64,000 bases of DNA from Epiperipatus broadwayi (GCA_028023455.1 JAQFVV010006306.1:4117001-4181000); one strand, 5' to 3'; shown: positions 23,833-35,040, counted from the first letter of the stretch. Notes: generated from the sequence alone by a model not told the origin. Numbers and translations are program-made.

Positions 23833-23982
23833 TGATACTAATGACGTGCCAAAAATCAATTGAATCTGAAATATCAAGGTTCAGATTCCTGGCCGAAATG
23901 AAATAATATTAATATTATATTCATTTATTTATTTTTAAAAAAAAACATTTAGTGTTGTCATTTTAATATGAAAAATTGACGT
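23833..23982. repeat. Direct repeat, right copy
   Basis: Matches 22299-22436 with about one difference in ten. Together they bracket the ORF1 relic like terminal repeats, or they are two copies of a LINE end. Confidence 0.85.
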
Positions 23983-23985
23983 TTT

Positions 23986-24435
23986 ACCTTTTGCTGATTC
24001 AATTTTAAACCTTTAATGTAGGAACAAGTAAATTTTATTTATAAATTGTAATTGAAATGTGTCAATGTTTTATGATTGATGCTAAATCATGCAGAACGTT
24101 ATACTAACTAAAAGCTTTAACATTGGCTACTTTGTTATTTATAGCTTAAAATATTATTTTAGATTAGCACTGTTAAGCTTATTTAAAAAATAAAAAGGCT
24201 ATTTTGATGAAATAATGATTAAATCAGAACACGGTAAAGAAAAAACGGAGGGAGGCTTATAATTATAACTGTTGGCAAATTGATTGAAGATTTTCATTTT
24301 TAAAATTGCAGATCATGTTCTACACTCTTGTTTTAAATTTTCTGTCAGATAATTTTCTGTTTTTAATGTACCATACACATATGTAATATATACTTCAAAA
24401 ATATCCATAATTTAGAAAATATTTTTATTTAATTC
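23986..24435. other. AT-rich spacer
   Basis: Nothing recognisable. Confidence 0.4.
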
Positions 24436-24439
24436 ACTG

Positions 24440-24803
24440 TATAGGCTTACACACACCTGCACATATAATGTAATATATAAGGGATTCAAACTCAGACTTT
24501 CACACGACCCTCCACTTTCCATTCCATCTCATATTGCTGACCCACCTGATCGCACACAAAGATTCAAACTCAGACTTTAACACAATACTCAACTCTCCAT
24601 GCCATCTCATATTGCTGACCCACCTGATCGCACACAACGATTCGAACTCAGATTTTCACACAACCCTCATTCGAACTCAGACTTTCACACGACCCTCAAC
24701 TCTCCATGCCATCTCACATTGCTGACCCACCTGATGGTCAGGAATGTGAGATGGCATGGAGAGTTGAGGGTCGTGTGAAAGTCTGAGTTCGAATCCCTTA
24801 TAT
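24440..24803. repeat. SINE with tRNA-like end, tandem and inverted
   Basis: From the left: a tail (AGGCTTACACACACCTGCAC), then two to three minus-strand copies of the block CTCAGACTTTCACACGACCC...CTGACCCACCTGATCGCAC, then one plus-strand copy ending GTCTGAGTTCGAATCCC at 24780-24797. GAGTTCGAATCCC matches a pol III B box. The opposite orientation makes a hairpin. Confidence 0.75.
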
Positions 24804-25150
24804 AAAATATTTTATTGCAAATTAATGAAATTCAAATATAGATATGTCTAATAATAGATTTTAGCTGCATCTGGTATTAACGAAGAACTTTTTTCATTTT
24901 CTTTCAAAGTATTTTTATTATAGTTTTTTTTTAAAGTAATATATGTTTTAATACAATGCCAAAATGTATATATAATTTTATTGTTCTGATATGCTTTTTA
25001 ATAGTAATAAAAATGACGCAGTTTTAATAGACAGAACATTTTTATTCATCATGTGCTCTGAACCTGGTTTCCATGATCATACTTGAGAATTTGCTACTTC
25101 ATGAAAACAAGTTCACAAATTAGAAACTTTTTACAATACACGTATCACTC
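24804..25150. other. AT-rich spacer
   Basis: Nothing recognisable. Confidence 0.4.
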
Positions 25151-25157
25151 ATCTTCA

Positions 25158-25211
25158 TCCGCCCCGCCCACCATCCTCAATGTATAAATGATCTTTAAAA
25201 TGTGACGTCAC
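25158..25211. promoter_or_regulatory. Possible regulatory cluster: GC box, TATA-like, CRE
   Basis: CCGCCCCGCCCACC (25159-25172) is a GC-box match. TATAAAT lies at 25183-25189. TGACGTCA, a full cAMP-response element, lies at 25203-25210. Such a grouping is rare in this AT-rich, CpG-poor window. No gene is seen on either side, so function is inference. Confidence 0.3.
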
Positions 25212-25330
25212 TTTTAATATTGTCAAGTGAGACATTTGACCTTAGTTACAGAGCGCATTTTTTATTGGAATATGACATTAATATTTAAATTTAAAAGAAA
25301 ATTCTATATAAAATATAGATATCTTCTGAT

Positions 25331-25600
25331 AATTAGAAATAGCACTAAACATCACATGATTACCATTTCTTACGCTTGCTCATAACTGTTATTAAAGTAG
25401 GCAAAACTCTCCATACAGTAGTGCCACTCAATGCAAGCCAGAGTAATCAACCAAACTAATCAGAAACTAGTCTGGAGATATTGAATGAGTAGGCACTAGA
25501 TAGGGATTTTATGCACAGGCCTTCTGGCATCCATTGATTACTCTGGCTTGAACTGAATGGCACTACTGTATGGAGAGTTTTTGCCTGTTTTAATTGGAAA
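25331..25600. mobile_element. Foldback family A, short copy with target duplication
   Basis: Left end CACTAAACATCACATGAT. The arms hold CATACAGTAGTGCCACT and AGTGGCACTACTGTATG-like mirrors. Flanks AATTAGAAATAG at the left and AATTGGAAATAG at the right form a 12-base target duplication with one change. It encodes no protein. Confidence 0.8.
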
Positions 25601-26210
25601 TAGAATAGTAACTACACTTGAAATTGATACTAGGTTTTACTGTGAGAAATAGTCGGTGATCAACTGAAGGTAGACATAACGAAAGCTTATTTAGCTTTTA
25701 AAAAAAAAAAAGCTTTGATATTATATAGCAAAACAAATTTTTAATATTAACCAGAAGAGGGGGAAAAAACTAATAAAGAAAAATGTTTAATGTTTTATAG
25801 TATTTGTATAACTTCCTTTAATTAACTGCAGTAATAAAAATTAGAACTAGTTTAAATTTTATAAAATGAAATATCCGTTACTTAAAAATTTAATGAAAAA
25901 GACATTATTTTCATAACGAATTATTCACTTTATAAGATGCTTTTCAATTTGAGGTAAAACTGCTACAAGCAAAAATACAAAAGAAAAAAATGGCATTTAA
26001 CCGCTGACTGTGAGATTGTGGATAGAATATACTATGGTTAAACACTGGCTTTTCAATTTTCTAATTAATTATTTTTTAGATATAATTTTTTATATAGTTC
26101 ATGAATAAATTAAAAGTGATTATATTCTGCTTAAATTTGTAGAAAGTTTGTAATTTCATATTTTTAAAAGCTTGATCATTATCCAGATGAAATTAAAAAT
26201 GATTTTAATC
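25601..26210. other. AT-rich spacer
   Basis: No gene or repeat recognised. Confidence 0.4.
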
Positions 26211-26211
26211 A

Positions 26212-26860
26212 ATAAAACATCACATGATCTATAACTTTAGCTTATATATTGTTGTTTTAGCAGCCTACTTGTCTACCAACTCCATACCAGCCAGATGACA
26301 GTGCGTAATACATCTCTACCCTGTGCTTTCCCATCCAAAATTCCCAAACTACCAACTTCATGCCAGCCAGATGACAGTGCGTAATATATCTCTCTACCCT
26401 GTGCTTTCCCATCCAAAATTCCCAAACTACCAACTTCATGCCAGCCAGATGACAGTGCATAATACATCTTTCTATCCTGTGCTTTCCCATCCAAAATTCC
26501 CAAACTACCAAGCATGCCAGCCAGATAACAGCACGTAATACATCTCTCTACCCTGTGCTTTCCCATCCAAAATTCTCAAACTACCAACTTCATGCAAGCT
26601 AGATGACAGTGCGTAATACTTCTCTCTACCCTGTGCGTTTCCATCTAAAATTCCCAAACTACCAACTTCATACCAGCCAGATGACAGTGCGTAATACATC
26701 TCTAGCCTGTGCTTTCCCATCCAAAATTCCCAAACTAGTTTTGAGCTTATGCCTTTAATTAGTGAGGAGCTTTGGATGTTGGAACAGGGCAACTGGACCT
26801 TTAAACTCTAGTGCACCTTCCCTCCAGTTCCCATCACTTATCTCTCATTTTATACTATCA
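26212..26860. repeat. Foldback element expanded by a 78-bp minisatellite
   Basis: Left end AAAACATCACATGATC, as in family A. From about 26270 to 26740 a unit of about 78 bp repeats six times: CTACCAACTTCATGCCAGCC, AGATGACAGTGCGTAATACA, CTCTACCCTGTGCTTTCCCA, TCCAAAATTC. The right part (GTGAGGAGCTTTGGAT) matches the middle of family A. Because 78 is a multiple of three, open frames of about 70-97 codons arise on both strands; they are not genes. One unit resembles the single-copy text at 27125-27180. Confidence 0.85.
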
Positions 26861-27019
26861 AGCTATCAGTCCAAATTGAAAAACATATAAATCTTTTCAA
26901 TCTAAGCCAATTTGCTTATAAAGACACATAGAACAAAATCTAGTTTAATTTCTATATACAGTATTCTGATATCCTTCATTTTTTAATAACTTAAGTCAAA
27001 CTCTAACCTGTGGGCAGGA

Positions 27020-27265
27020 TTTGATGTAAACCAATAGAACTTCACATGACTGTAGCTTACATATTGCTGTTTTAATAGCCTACTTCTCCACTCTCTTTAT
27101 GCCATTTATTATAAACTTTAGAAAGCAATGTCAGTCGCCAGATGGCAGTGCTTAATAAATCCCCATCCTGTGTTCTGTCATTTGGCAACTATTATTGCTT
27201 TCTGAAATTCAAAATAAATGGCATAAAGAAGGTGGAAAAGTAGGCTACTAATAAAATGACTTTAT
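27020..27265. repeat. Inverted repeat, likely single-copy ancestor of the minisatellite element
   Basis: TAGCCTACTTCTCC at the left mirrors GGAAAAGTAGGCTA at the right; TTTATGCCATTTATT mirrors AATAAATGGCATAAA. The loop contains CGCCAGATGGCAGTGCTTAA and CCATCCTGTG, which correspond to one unit of the 26270-26740 array. Confidence 0.75.
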
Positions 27266-27520
27266 TATAACTGTTTCGTAGCTTATCTTGATCTTTTTTA
27301 TTTTGATAGCTTTCTCTTTTAATATTGCTCTGACCTTTGATTCCACATACAATTCCAAAATAATAACAGCAAACATTTCTCTGGGTAGAAACTGTGTCAT
27401 GACAATGAACTCTTTATTTCAGAGAACAGTTTTTCAAATATTTAAATATAACATTACAATTCGGAGCTAATCTGAAGAAACTATGTAACTTAAAAAATCA
27501 CACTATTATTAATTTATATC

Positions 27521-27965
27521 AATATAAGCTTATATATAACCAATTAAACCACTAAACATCCCATGATCACCAATCCTGCCTAATAGGATAATGGTGGCTA
27601 TGGTTGTTAAAGAGCCAAAGTCACCAAAATGTATGGGTGCTGAATTGAGTTCAGACCCATATGACTATATAAGCTATTGTGCTTAGATTGAAAATATTAT
27701 TGTGTTTTCAATTTCATTCTCATGGTTTTGTAGTGGAGATAAAAGGCAGCTGCTGGAGGGTTGCATTAGATCCTAAGATCTAGCTGCAGTGCTCTCAGAT
27801 CCAAGGCTCCTCACTGATGAAGGCCACAAGCCAGAAACTAGTCTGGGGATATTGGATGAGTAGGCACTAGATAGGGATTTTATGCACAAGCCTTCTGGCA
27901 TCTATTGATTACTCGGGTTGGCACAAGGTGGCACTACTGTACGGAGAGTTTTTGCCTGCTTATAT
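27521..27965. mobile_element. Foldback family A, mostly right arm, with target duplication
   Basis: Left end ACCACTAAACATCCCATGAT. The right arm runs from GGCAGCTGCTGGAGGG to CTACTGTACGGAGAGTTTTT. CTTATATATAACCAATTA before the element and CTTATATAACCAATTA after it form a target duplication of about 16 bases. Confidence 0.75.
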
Positions 27966-28945
27966 AACCAATTACATATTATTTACTTGATTTCTAATTA
28001 GATTTAACAATTTAAGCAATCTTATATTTAAAACTGAAAATAAGTAATGATCAAATTAAAATGGAACTTTCATAAGAATCTAACTTTTATTACAGATGTG
28101 TGTTAATATAAGCACATGATATATGTATACTTTCAGTCTTAATATCTATTGCTGAAAAATGTACTTTTGCAGAAATACATAAATAAAGATGATGACTAGC
28201 CGAAGTTTGTCTGAAATAAAATAAAGCAACAATTTATCAATAATTATGCATTTATATTCCACAGACTAAAGGAAGAGAAATTTAAAGGGTGCTCTTTTAG
28301 TACGCGATCTCCGATATTTTTGGTCGTTTTTGAAATTCAAAATGGCAGAGATCGCTAAATTAGCACCAATTTAAAATTTATTAGGTATAACATCTAACAT
28401 CAATGAAAAGGAAGTAGCAGTAACTATAACTCCGATGAAAATCATTTCTACATGCACAACAATTCAACACACTTATTAGCTGGGCTGTAGATACTATATT
28501 ATCATACTTTGGTAACTCATCTATTCTCAGTTATTTGATCCATCCTGAGTTGTGTAGCTTACGTATCAACATTTCCAATAACTTCTTAATCTAAAAAGGT
28601 GCATATGAAAGAAATCATATTCATGACCTCTTCTTTGAAAAATGAGAAAAATAATATTTTAACATAGATCATCAGAAATGGAATTTAATGAAGTCCATTA
28701 TGCTGTTCTTTCATATACATTATAACAAATAATAAAACAGTCATAAGATGAAAGTGAAGACCGTCTTTCCCTTGTTTGAGGAATGGATAGCATTTAAATC
28801 CTTCAGATCAAAAGTATTCGTGCATCATACATAAATTTAAAAAGAGAAATGACAAATAATATTAAAAGATCTAATTCACATAATGCAATGGTTTTGCCAC
28901 ATGTGACAATATGTCAGACTATTTCGATCTTCTATCAATAAATGT
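27966..28945. other. AT-rich spacer with small hairpin
   Basis: No gene. GCGATCTC (28304) and GAGATCGC (28345) form an 8-base stem around a 33-base loop containing AAAATGG. Confidence 0.4.
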
Positions 28946-29150
28946 TGAATGTATAGAATATTTTAAACTTTATTTAAACTTTTCAAATACAAGCAATTGT
29001 TAGTAATAATACCAAATAGACACCACAGGTTAGTAATTGCACAAGGTTTCGAGCATTATTGTTTTCCACTCTTCTTCAGGTGTTGCAGATCTTGAACTTG
29101 GATCTTTAGACTCTCAAAACATTCTAACCAACTGAGCTAACTGGCCAACA
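28946..29150 (-). repeat. tRNA-derived SINE
   Basis: On the minus strand it starts GTTGGCCAGTTAGCTCAGTT at about 29149, with A box TAGCTCAGTTGG and B box AAGTTCAAGATC. A tRNA-unrelated body (GAAGAAGAGTGGAAAACAAT, ATGCTCGAAACC) follows, then the tail ACAATTGCTTGTATTTGAAA and TTTAAATAAAG. Order and length fit a complete tRNA-head SINE. Confidence 0.75.
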
Positions 29151-29152
29151 TG

Positions 29153-29618
29153 CTCATGCTATATGCTCTAAAAACTATATGGACAATAAGATGTGAAATG
29201 ATTTTTGCTAATAATTGGTTAAAAAAACTTGACAATGATTGGAATAAATACTTTAATAACTACATCAGATACATCTCCAAAAAAAAAAATAATGAAAAAA
29301 TTTGGTCATGAACTGGTCTGACTTTATGTGAATTATGAAAATATTATAAAAATCAAAAAAAGTATTATTTAATTAAAGAAGAAACTTATAAAATATATAA
29401 ATAAATATGAAGATCTGTAATTTAAAATCTATATATAAATAATAATTATAAAAATGTATATAATTTTTGTTTTTCGTTAATAAATATTTTACATATATAT
29501 AAAAAAGTCATATACAACGGCTATATATATATTAATAATAATTATATATAAATTGCTTTTTTTTGGCACATGGTTTTGTGCTCTTTTCAAATGTTAAGCA
29601 TCTATTTTAATGTTAACC
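29153..29618. other. AT-rich spacer
   Basis: Mostly A/T with TA runs; nothing recognisable. Confidence 0.4.
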
Positions 29619-29620
29619 AA

Positions 29621-29943
29621 TTATATCTTATAGCATCACATGATCACCATATCTTATACTAGCACATAATTGTTTATAAACAAAGCAAAACCCTCCATGC
29701 AGTAGTGCAACCCTGTGCCAACCAGAGTAATCAATGGATGCCAGAAGGTTTATGCATAAAATCCCTATCTAATGGTTACTCACACTGACGAAGGCCACAA
29801 GCCAGAAACTGATCTGGGGATATTGGATGAGTAGGCATTAGATAGGGATTTTATGCATACGCCTTCTGGCTTCCATTGATTACTCTGGTTGGCACAGAGT
29901 GGCACTACTGTATGGAGAGTTTTGCCTAGCTTATATCTTATAG
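29621..29943. mobile_element. Foldback family A, best-preserved target duplication
   Basis: TTATATCTTATAG occurs exactly at 29621-29633 and 29931-29943. Between them lie CATCACATGATCACC, the left arm (CATGCAGTAGTGC..., ATGCCAGAAGG) and the right arm (CTTCTGGC..., CACTACTGTATGGAGAGTTT). A 13-base duplication is more usual for target-primed retroposition than for cut-and-paste transposition. Confidence 0.85.
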
Positions 29944-29959
29944 GTAGTATATATAAAAT

Positions 29960-30160
29960 TGTAATAGTTGATCAACCCCTAAGCTATCAACAATCTCAAC
30001 CTGTAGTCAAGGCAATCTCCTTTAACAATAAAGGTGGCACCACTTTTATCTCTGGTCTGATATGTTTACAGACACTAAAGACTGCAACTTGGTCAAGGAG
30101 GTTGCTATGACTACAGATTGAAATTGTTAATAGCTTAAGAGTTGATTGTCATCATCTACA
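29960..30160. repeat. Inverted repeat, small foldback
   Basis: GTTGATCAACCCCTAAGCTA with AACAATCTCAACCTGTAGTC at the left mirror GACTACAGATTGAAATTGTT and TAGCTTAAGAGTTGAT at the right. It may be kin to the arms at 15970-17110 (shared ACAGATTGAAGAT-like text). Confidence 0.7.
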
Positions 30161-30469
30161 TTTAGAAACCTACTAAAGCTTTGAGTAGTTGGGTTTATTG
30201 CCTTAGTAAGCTTGTATAATTAATGCATTCTTTGTTCTGTATATTGTCATGTTACATAATCAATTCTTTGAACTTATATTTTATGTCTATATCAAAAAAG
30301 TTTATTCTATTTTACTCATGTTTTATTTTAGTTTCAATAATAATTTATTATTTCTAAAGTATACAGTGATGTCAAACCAAACATACGAGGTTTACATTGT
30401 TGTTCTAACTATCTGGTTATTTCCATTTGGAATTCTGTTGAGTCTATGTTGTCCAAGATGGTGTGAACA

Positions 30470-30895
30470 TTAAATCTTTCACATATTTGTTATCTGATTG
30501 TTACCCACCCCTTTCCCCCTCTTGTTGTTAGTTTGGCATATTGTATAATATCCAAGTGTCCTCAAATGCTTTTGATGATGCCAGGAGTTGGTCTCTCTTC
30601 TGGATTTTAAACGTTTTGGAAAAAAAACCTGTGTTATAAGAAGTTGTGGGTGTTCCACGATTAGTTTACAATGCGTAACCCATATGGCATAGTTCAAAAA
30701 TATTGAGACGTATTATTGGGTAGGTTTTAGTATTGATACTATCCTTCAGAGATGAGATCAGTTGGAAATCTATCTTGGTGTTGGAGAGTATGATTTCTCG
30801 GATTATTCTGAGTCCTGTACATTGTGAGAATAGGTGATCTGATGTCTCAGCGCCTTTAGTGTTATTTTACTAAAGGGTACAAAACCATGTGTGGA
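30470..30895 (-). pseudogene. LINE C-terminal relic with degraded zinc knuckle
   Basis: On the minus strand, about 30890-30660 encode FCTL, two stops, then TKGAETSDHLFSQCTGLRII and LSNTKIDFQLISSLKDSINT. Cys-x2-(lost Cys)...His-x4-Cys is a broken knuckle. After a frameshift a 72-codon open piece (30479-30697) reads NYAIWVTHCKLIVEHPQLLI then LKSRRETNSWHHQKHL and stops at 30479. The YAxWxxxCxxI box is shared with the relic at 36741-37100, so both likely come from one LINE lineage. Clade unknown. Confidence 0.55.
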
Positions 30896-30919
30896 AAAAG
30901 TTTTTTATATGTAATTATT

Positions 30920-31035
30920 ATTAACATATATATATATATGGCTGTTTTATGTTTTTTTTTAAATTTTTATTATTATTATTATTAACATATATATATGGCT
31001 GTTTTATGTTTTTTTTTTAAATTTTTATTATAATT
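30920..31035 (+). repeat. Tandem duplication, about 50-bp unit
   Basis: ATATATGGCTGTTTTATG followed by a T run and AAATTTTTATTAT occurs twice in a row, with TA and ATT microsatellites between. Confidence 0.8.
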
Positions 31036-31425
31036 TAATATATATAAAATCAAATTAAATTTTATAAAATAAAACGATTAAATGATAAGTACTTTTATTA
31101 TAAATTATTTATTTTTATTAGTTTTGAAAAAACACAAAAGTAGATTTTTAAAAAAAGTTTTTATTAATAAACAATCCAACAAAATATTATAAATAATTTC
31201 GTTTATGAATATAGTATTAAGCAATAAATAAAATATAAATATTATTTTCAATAACATAAAAAAAAAAAATTAGACGGAATAAGAATGAGAGTTTTAGTTA
31301 AAAGAGTATTAATTTCATAATTCAATCATCTAACTTTTTTTTTTAAAGAATGTTATATTTAATTTTTTGCTCCAAGCATTAAAAACACATATTATTAAAA
31401 ATAATGCTAATATGCACAATATAAA
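31036..31425. other. AT-rich spacer
   Basis: Nothing recognisable. Confidence 0.4.
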
Positions 31426-31426
31426 A

Positions 31427-32452
31427 ATATATACACAAACTTCTTTGTAAATCTTGATTTATTATAATATCAACTATTATATAAGGGATTCGAACTCAGA
31501 CTTTCACACGACCCTCAACTCTCCATGCCATCTCATATTGCTGACCCACTTGATCATACACATGTTGAAAAGATAAATAATCGCCAATATATACGTATTT
31601 CATGCTAAACCAGCAATCATCAGTTGGTCTAGATTACTATCCTCACATATATATACAATCAGTGCTCAGCTTTATATTAAGATAGCCAATCTTCATACTT
31701 TAATGGACAGGCTTTAAACTACTCCAACTCACGACCCTTCGGTCATCCATTTCATTGAAAATCTGATGATGGAACCTTCAAAACCCACATTAGTGCTAAG
31801 GTTGTCATTGACATTTAGTCATTTGCGAGGGACGGGCTGACTTTTAACGCACTGTTTCAGTATGTAATTTAATACAATGTATAGACTTACACACACCTGA
31901 ACATATATACTGTAATATAAGGGATTCGAACTCAGACTTTCACACGACCCTCAACTCTCCTTGCCATCTCATAATGCTGACCCAGATGATCACACACATG
32001 TTGAAAAGATAAATAATCACCAATATACCTATTTCATGCTAAACCAGCAATCATCAATTGGTCCATATTACTATCTCCATACATATATACAATCAGTGCT
32101 CAGCTTTATATTAAGATAGCCAATCTTCATACTTTAATGGACAGGTTTCAAACTACTCCAACCCACAACTCTTCAGCCATCCATTTCATTGAAAATCTGA
32201 TGATGGAATGTTCAAAGCCCACATTAGTGCCAAGGTTGTCATCCTACCCATGTTGACGTTTAGTCATTCTGACCCCTCATGTACTGGAGAATAATCCATT
32301 TACATATGCGAGGGATGGGCAGACCTTTAACATACTATGATTCAATATGTAATTTAATACACTATTATAATGTACAATAATATACTTCAACATACATTAT
32401 AATAGTTCATATTATAATAAATCAAGATTTATAAAGAAGTTTGTGTATATAT
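31427..32452. mobile_element. SINE dimer inside 45-bp terminal inverted repeats
   Basis: ACACAAACTTCTTTGTAAAT with CTTGATTTATTATAAT (31432-31470) is mirrored by ATTATAATAAATCAAG and ATTTATAAAGAAGTTTGTGT (32411-32446). Inside are two direct copies of a minus-strand SINE, starting at about 31481 and 31917, period 436 bp. Each has, on the minus strand, ATGTCAATGACAACC-like text, the core CAACTGATGATTGCTGGTTT and the tRNA-like end GTCTGAGTTCGAATCCC. Confidence 0.75.
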
Positions 32453-32870
32453 ATTGAAATTAATGGGCTATTTTTAAAATAGAAGACTGTGTTTGTTTGT
32501 TAGTTTTTAATTTATTTGGATTAATAATATAAAACATTTCCTTTGATATAAATTTTTGGCTGCGCCAATCAAGAAAGAAGATTTTTCAAATCATTTGATT
32601 AAATAATCTGTGCTTTAACATTATTTTGATCATCACAAACTAATCTTAATTTGACACTACCATTGATACTTTGCATTTCAATCTATATAATATTCACAAA
32701 ATGTTGAATCTATAACACACTTCCACAAAGTGTAGCACAACACATGGCATACTCCATCAAGGAATATGTGTACATAAGTTACATTCTTGGCACATAATGA
32801 CAAATATCAAATGACTTTGTACAAATTTTGGAATTTTATGGATTATCAGCTGCCATAGTAATGCTCCCTC
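32453..32870. other. AT-rich spacer
   Basis: Nothing recognisable. Confidence 0.4.
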
Positions 32871-33140
32871 TAAACTTCACATGATCACTATTTCATATAC
32901 TTACCCAAGCTGCTAAAATAGAGGCAAACCTCTCCATACAGTAATGCCATCCAGTGCAAACCAGAAATGATCAATGGATGCAAAAGGTTGGTGCATAAAA
33001 TTCCCACCTAGTGCCTAACTTTATATGAGTCGGCACTAGATAGGGAAATTATGCACACACCTGCTAGCATTCATTCATTGATTACTCTGGCTTGTACCGG
33101 GTGGCACTACGGTACGGGGAGGCTGGCCTCTGCTATATTG
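32871..33140. mobile_element. Foldback family A, diverged copy
   Basis: ACTTCACATGATCACTA at the left, then CCATACAGTAATGCCATCCA. At the right GGTGGCACTACGGTACGGGG ends the copy. Target duplication not clear. Confidence 0.7.
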
Positions 33141-33589
33141 ATGATATTGAAAGTATATTTGATATTGTCATACAACATATAATTCCAAAAAATAACAGTA
33201 AAAGTAACTTTGGACTATACAGTTTAGAAGTACACTGTCTACTATATAAATAATAAGACACATTACAACCACAATTGTATTTTTTTTATTTATTCTGTTA
33301 TATTGCCATTCATCTGTCCAAGCAAAGAATAATCTGGGAACCTTACCTTCTAGCTTAGAATAATTGGGTACTCATTCACAGATTGTTATTGAATAGTTAG
33401 TTATATTGACAATAGCTGATTATCTAAAAGAAAATGTTGGGGTCTTATGATCTTAAAAAAAATTTCAATGTTCAATTAGAATAGACACGGACCACAGGTC
33501 AGGAGCATAACAAATATGTGTTAACCATTATTCATTGAGGATATTACTTCAAATGGGTAATTTCACTAAGATGTTGAGGGTGTTGAATA
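33141..33589. other. AT-rich spacer
   Basis: Nothing recognisable. Confidence 0.4.
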
Positions 33590-33781
33590 TCGTCATCATT
33601 TTCAACCCAATACTGATCCACTGCAGGATGAAGGCCTCTCTAAGTTCAATTCAACTTCCCTGATTTCTAGCCCCTCTTCTCCACATCACTCCAGCAAGCC
33701 TTATTTCACCCATTCATCTCACATGTGGTTTATTTCTAGGTCTTTTACAATCTCTTGGAATACAATTTTAAGATTTCACAA
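33590..33781 (-). pseudogene. RTE-type LINE 3' end fragment
   Basis: Minus strand: the same end as the 2641, 3870 and 54534 copies. Recognisable pieces are GAGATTGTAAAAGACC-like, CACATGTGAGATGAATGG and CTTCATCCTGCAGTGGATC, with an eroded ATC tail at 33590-33605. It is only about 190 bp and frameshifted. Confidence 0.65.
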
Positions 33782-33953
33782 ATATATTGTAACGGAATAG
33801 GCTTGAGTAAGAGAGTATATCTTTAACCCTTGTACCTATATATACCAAATACACATTAATTTCATTTCTCAGAAAGGAGAGGTTAAGAATAAATTAAATA
33901 TTAAATATATACCTAAACTCACTTGTCCATGCTGTCTTTCATTTCTGTTATCC

Positions 33954-34043
33954 CCAGGTTTCAAACTTGTGGAAAATTTGCATAATCATCTAATTCATGC
34001 CAGGTTTCAAACTTGTGGAGAATTTGCATAATCATCTAATTCA
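33954..34043 (+). repeat. Tandem duplication, 46-bp unit
   Basis: CCAGGTTTCAAACTTGTGG through AATCATCTAATTCA occurs twice with one base change. Confidence 0.9.
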
Positions 34044-34610
34044 AGGTATATTAATATCTCTTAAAATACAGATAGGTGTAAACATGTGTAGGTGTTTAAT
34101 AATATGAGTGAATATGAAGTTATATAAATGGACAAAATTATTTATAAATATGTGAGAAGATATGACCAATTGAAAAACGAATTTAGAAAATTACACCAAG
34201 AATTTTTAATTTAACATTTGCATATATTTAACAACTATATTTACAATGATCAATATTTTTAACAAAGAAAATTCTATAACAAAATTATAAAACCTTTAAT
34301 ATACATTTATGGTTTCTCTTGGCTTATAATTGATTCTAACTATTATTTCAAATCCTTAATCCCCATAAAGAGTAGCCATTTGATGTCCCTATTAACATAG
34401 ATGACATTTATATTATGTTTATGATTACCTCAATCATTTTTGTTTTTTATATTTTTATTTGGAAATCATAATTCATTTTAATTTAATTACTTTGATATAC
34501 TGTATTAGATTCCTATGTCATAATGGTGATATGGGATTCCTTGTTATATACTGTAATTTATGATACAGACAAGGAAGACCATTTATGACAGGAATAGTTA
34601 ATCAAGTATA
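34044..34610. other. AT-rich spacer
   Basis: Nothing recognisable. Confidence 0.4.
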
Positions 34611-34611
34611 A

Positions 34612-35030
34612 TAAATAGGGTATATGAGCACAGACTTTCACATGACCCACCACTCTCCACTCTATCATAACACTGATACACTTGAACACATATATGTTGA
34701 AAAGATAATCATCAATATATGTATTTCATGCTAAACCAGCAATCATCAATTGGTCCAGATTGCTATCTCTACACATATATGTTATAAGTGCTCAGATATA
34801 TATTAAGATAGCCAAACCTTATAATTTAATGGACAGGCTTCAATCTACTCCACACTCCAACTCTTCAACCATCCATCCAATTGAAAATCTAATGATGGAA
34901 CGCTCAAAGGCCACCCTGATGCCGAGATTCTTATCACACCCATGTTGACCTAAAGTCAATGTGACCCTTCATGTACAGGACATGATCCATTTAATACATA
35001 TATGGGGGATGGGCAGACATCTCTACTATG
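34612..35030 (-). repeat. Full-length core SINE, minus strand
   Basis: Minus-strand order: GTCTGCCCATCCCCCATATA, GTCAACATGGGTGTGATAAG, CTGTCCATTAAATTATAAGG, the core CCAATTGATGATTGCTGGTT, TCTTTTCAACATATATGTG and a tRNA-like end GAAAGTCTGTGCTCATATAC. The B box has decayed in this subfamily. Length about 420 bp. Confidence 0.7.
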
Positions 35031-35040
35031 TAGTAAGTGA

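Noticed and set aside
26257-26792. Repetitive proteins on both strands (60-97 codons).
   Set aside because: They are the 78-bp minisatellite read in several frames; a unit length divisible by three keeps frames open on both strands.
30249-30473. Small membrane protein: the end MSNQTYEVYIVVLTIWLFPF followed by GILLSLCC recalls the last segment of BRI3-like proteins.
   Set aside because: The rest of that family is absent, the frame lies opposite the 3' side of a minus-strand LINE relic, and hydrophobic frames are common in T-rich DNA.
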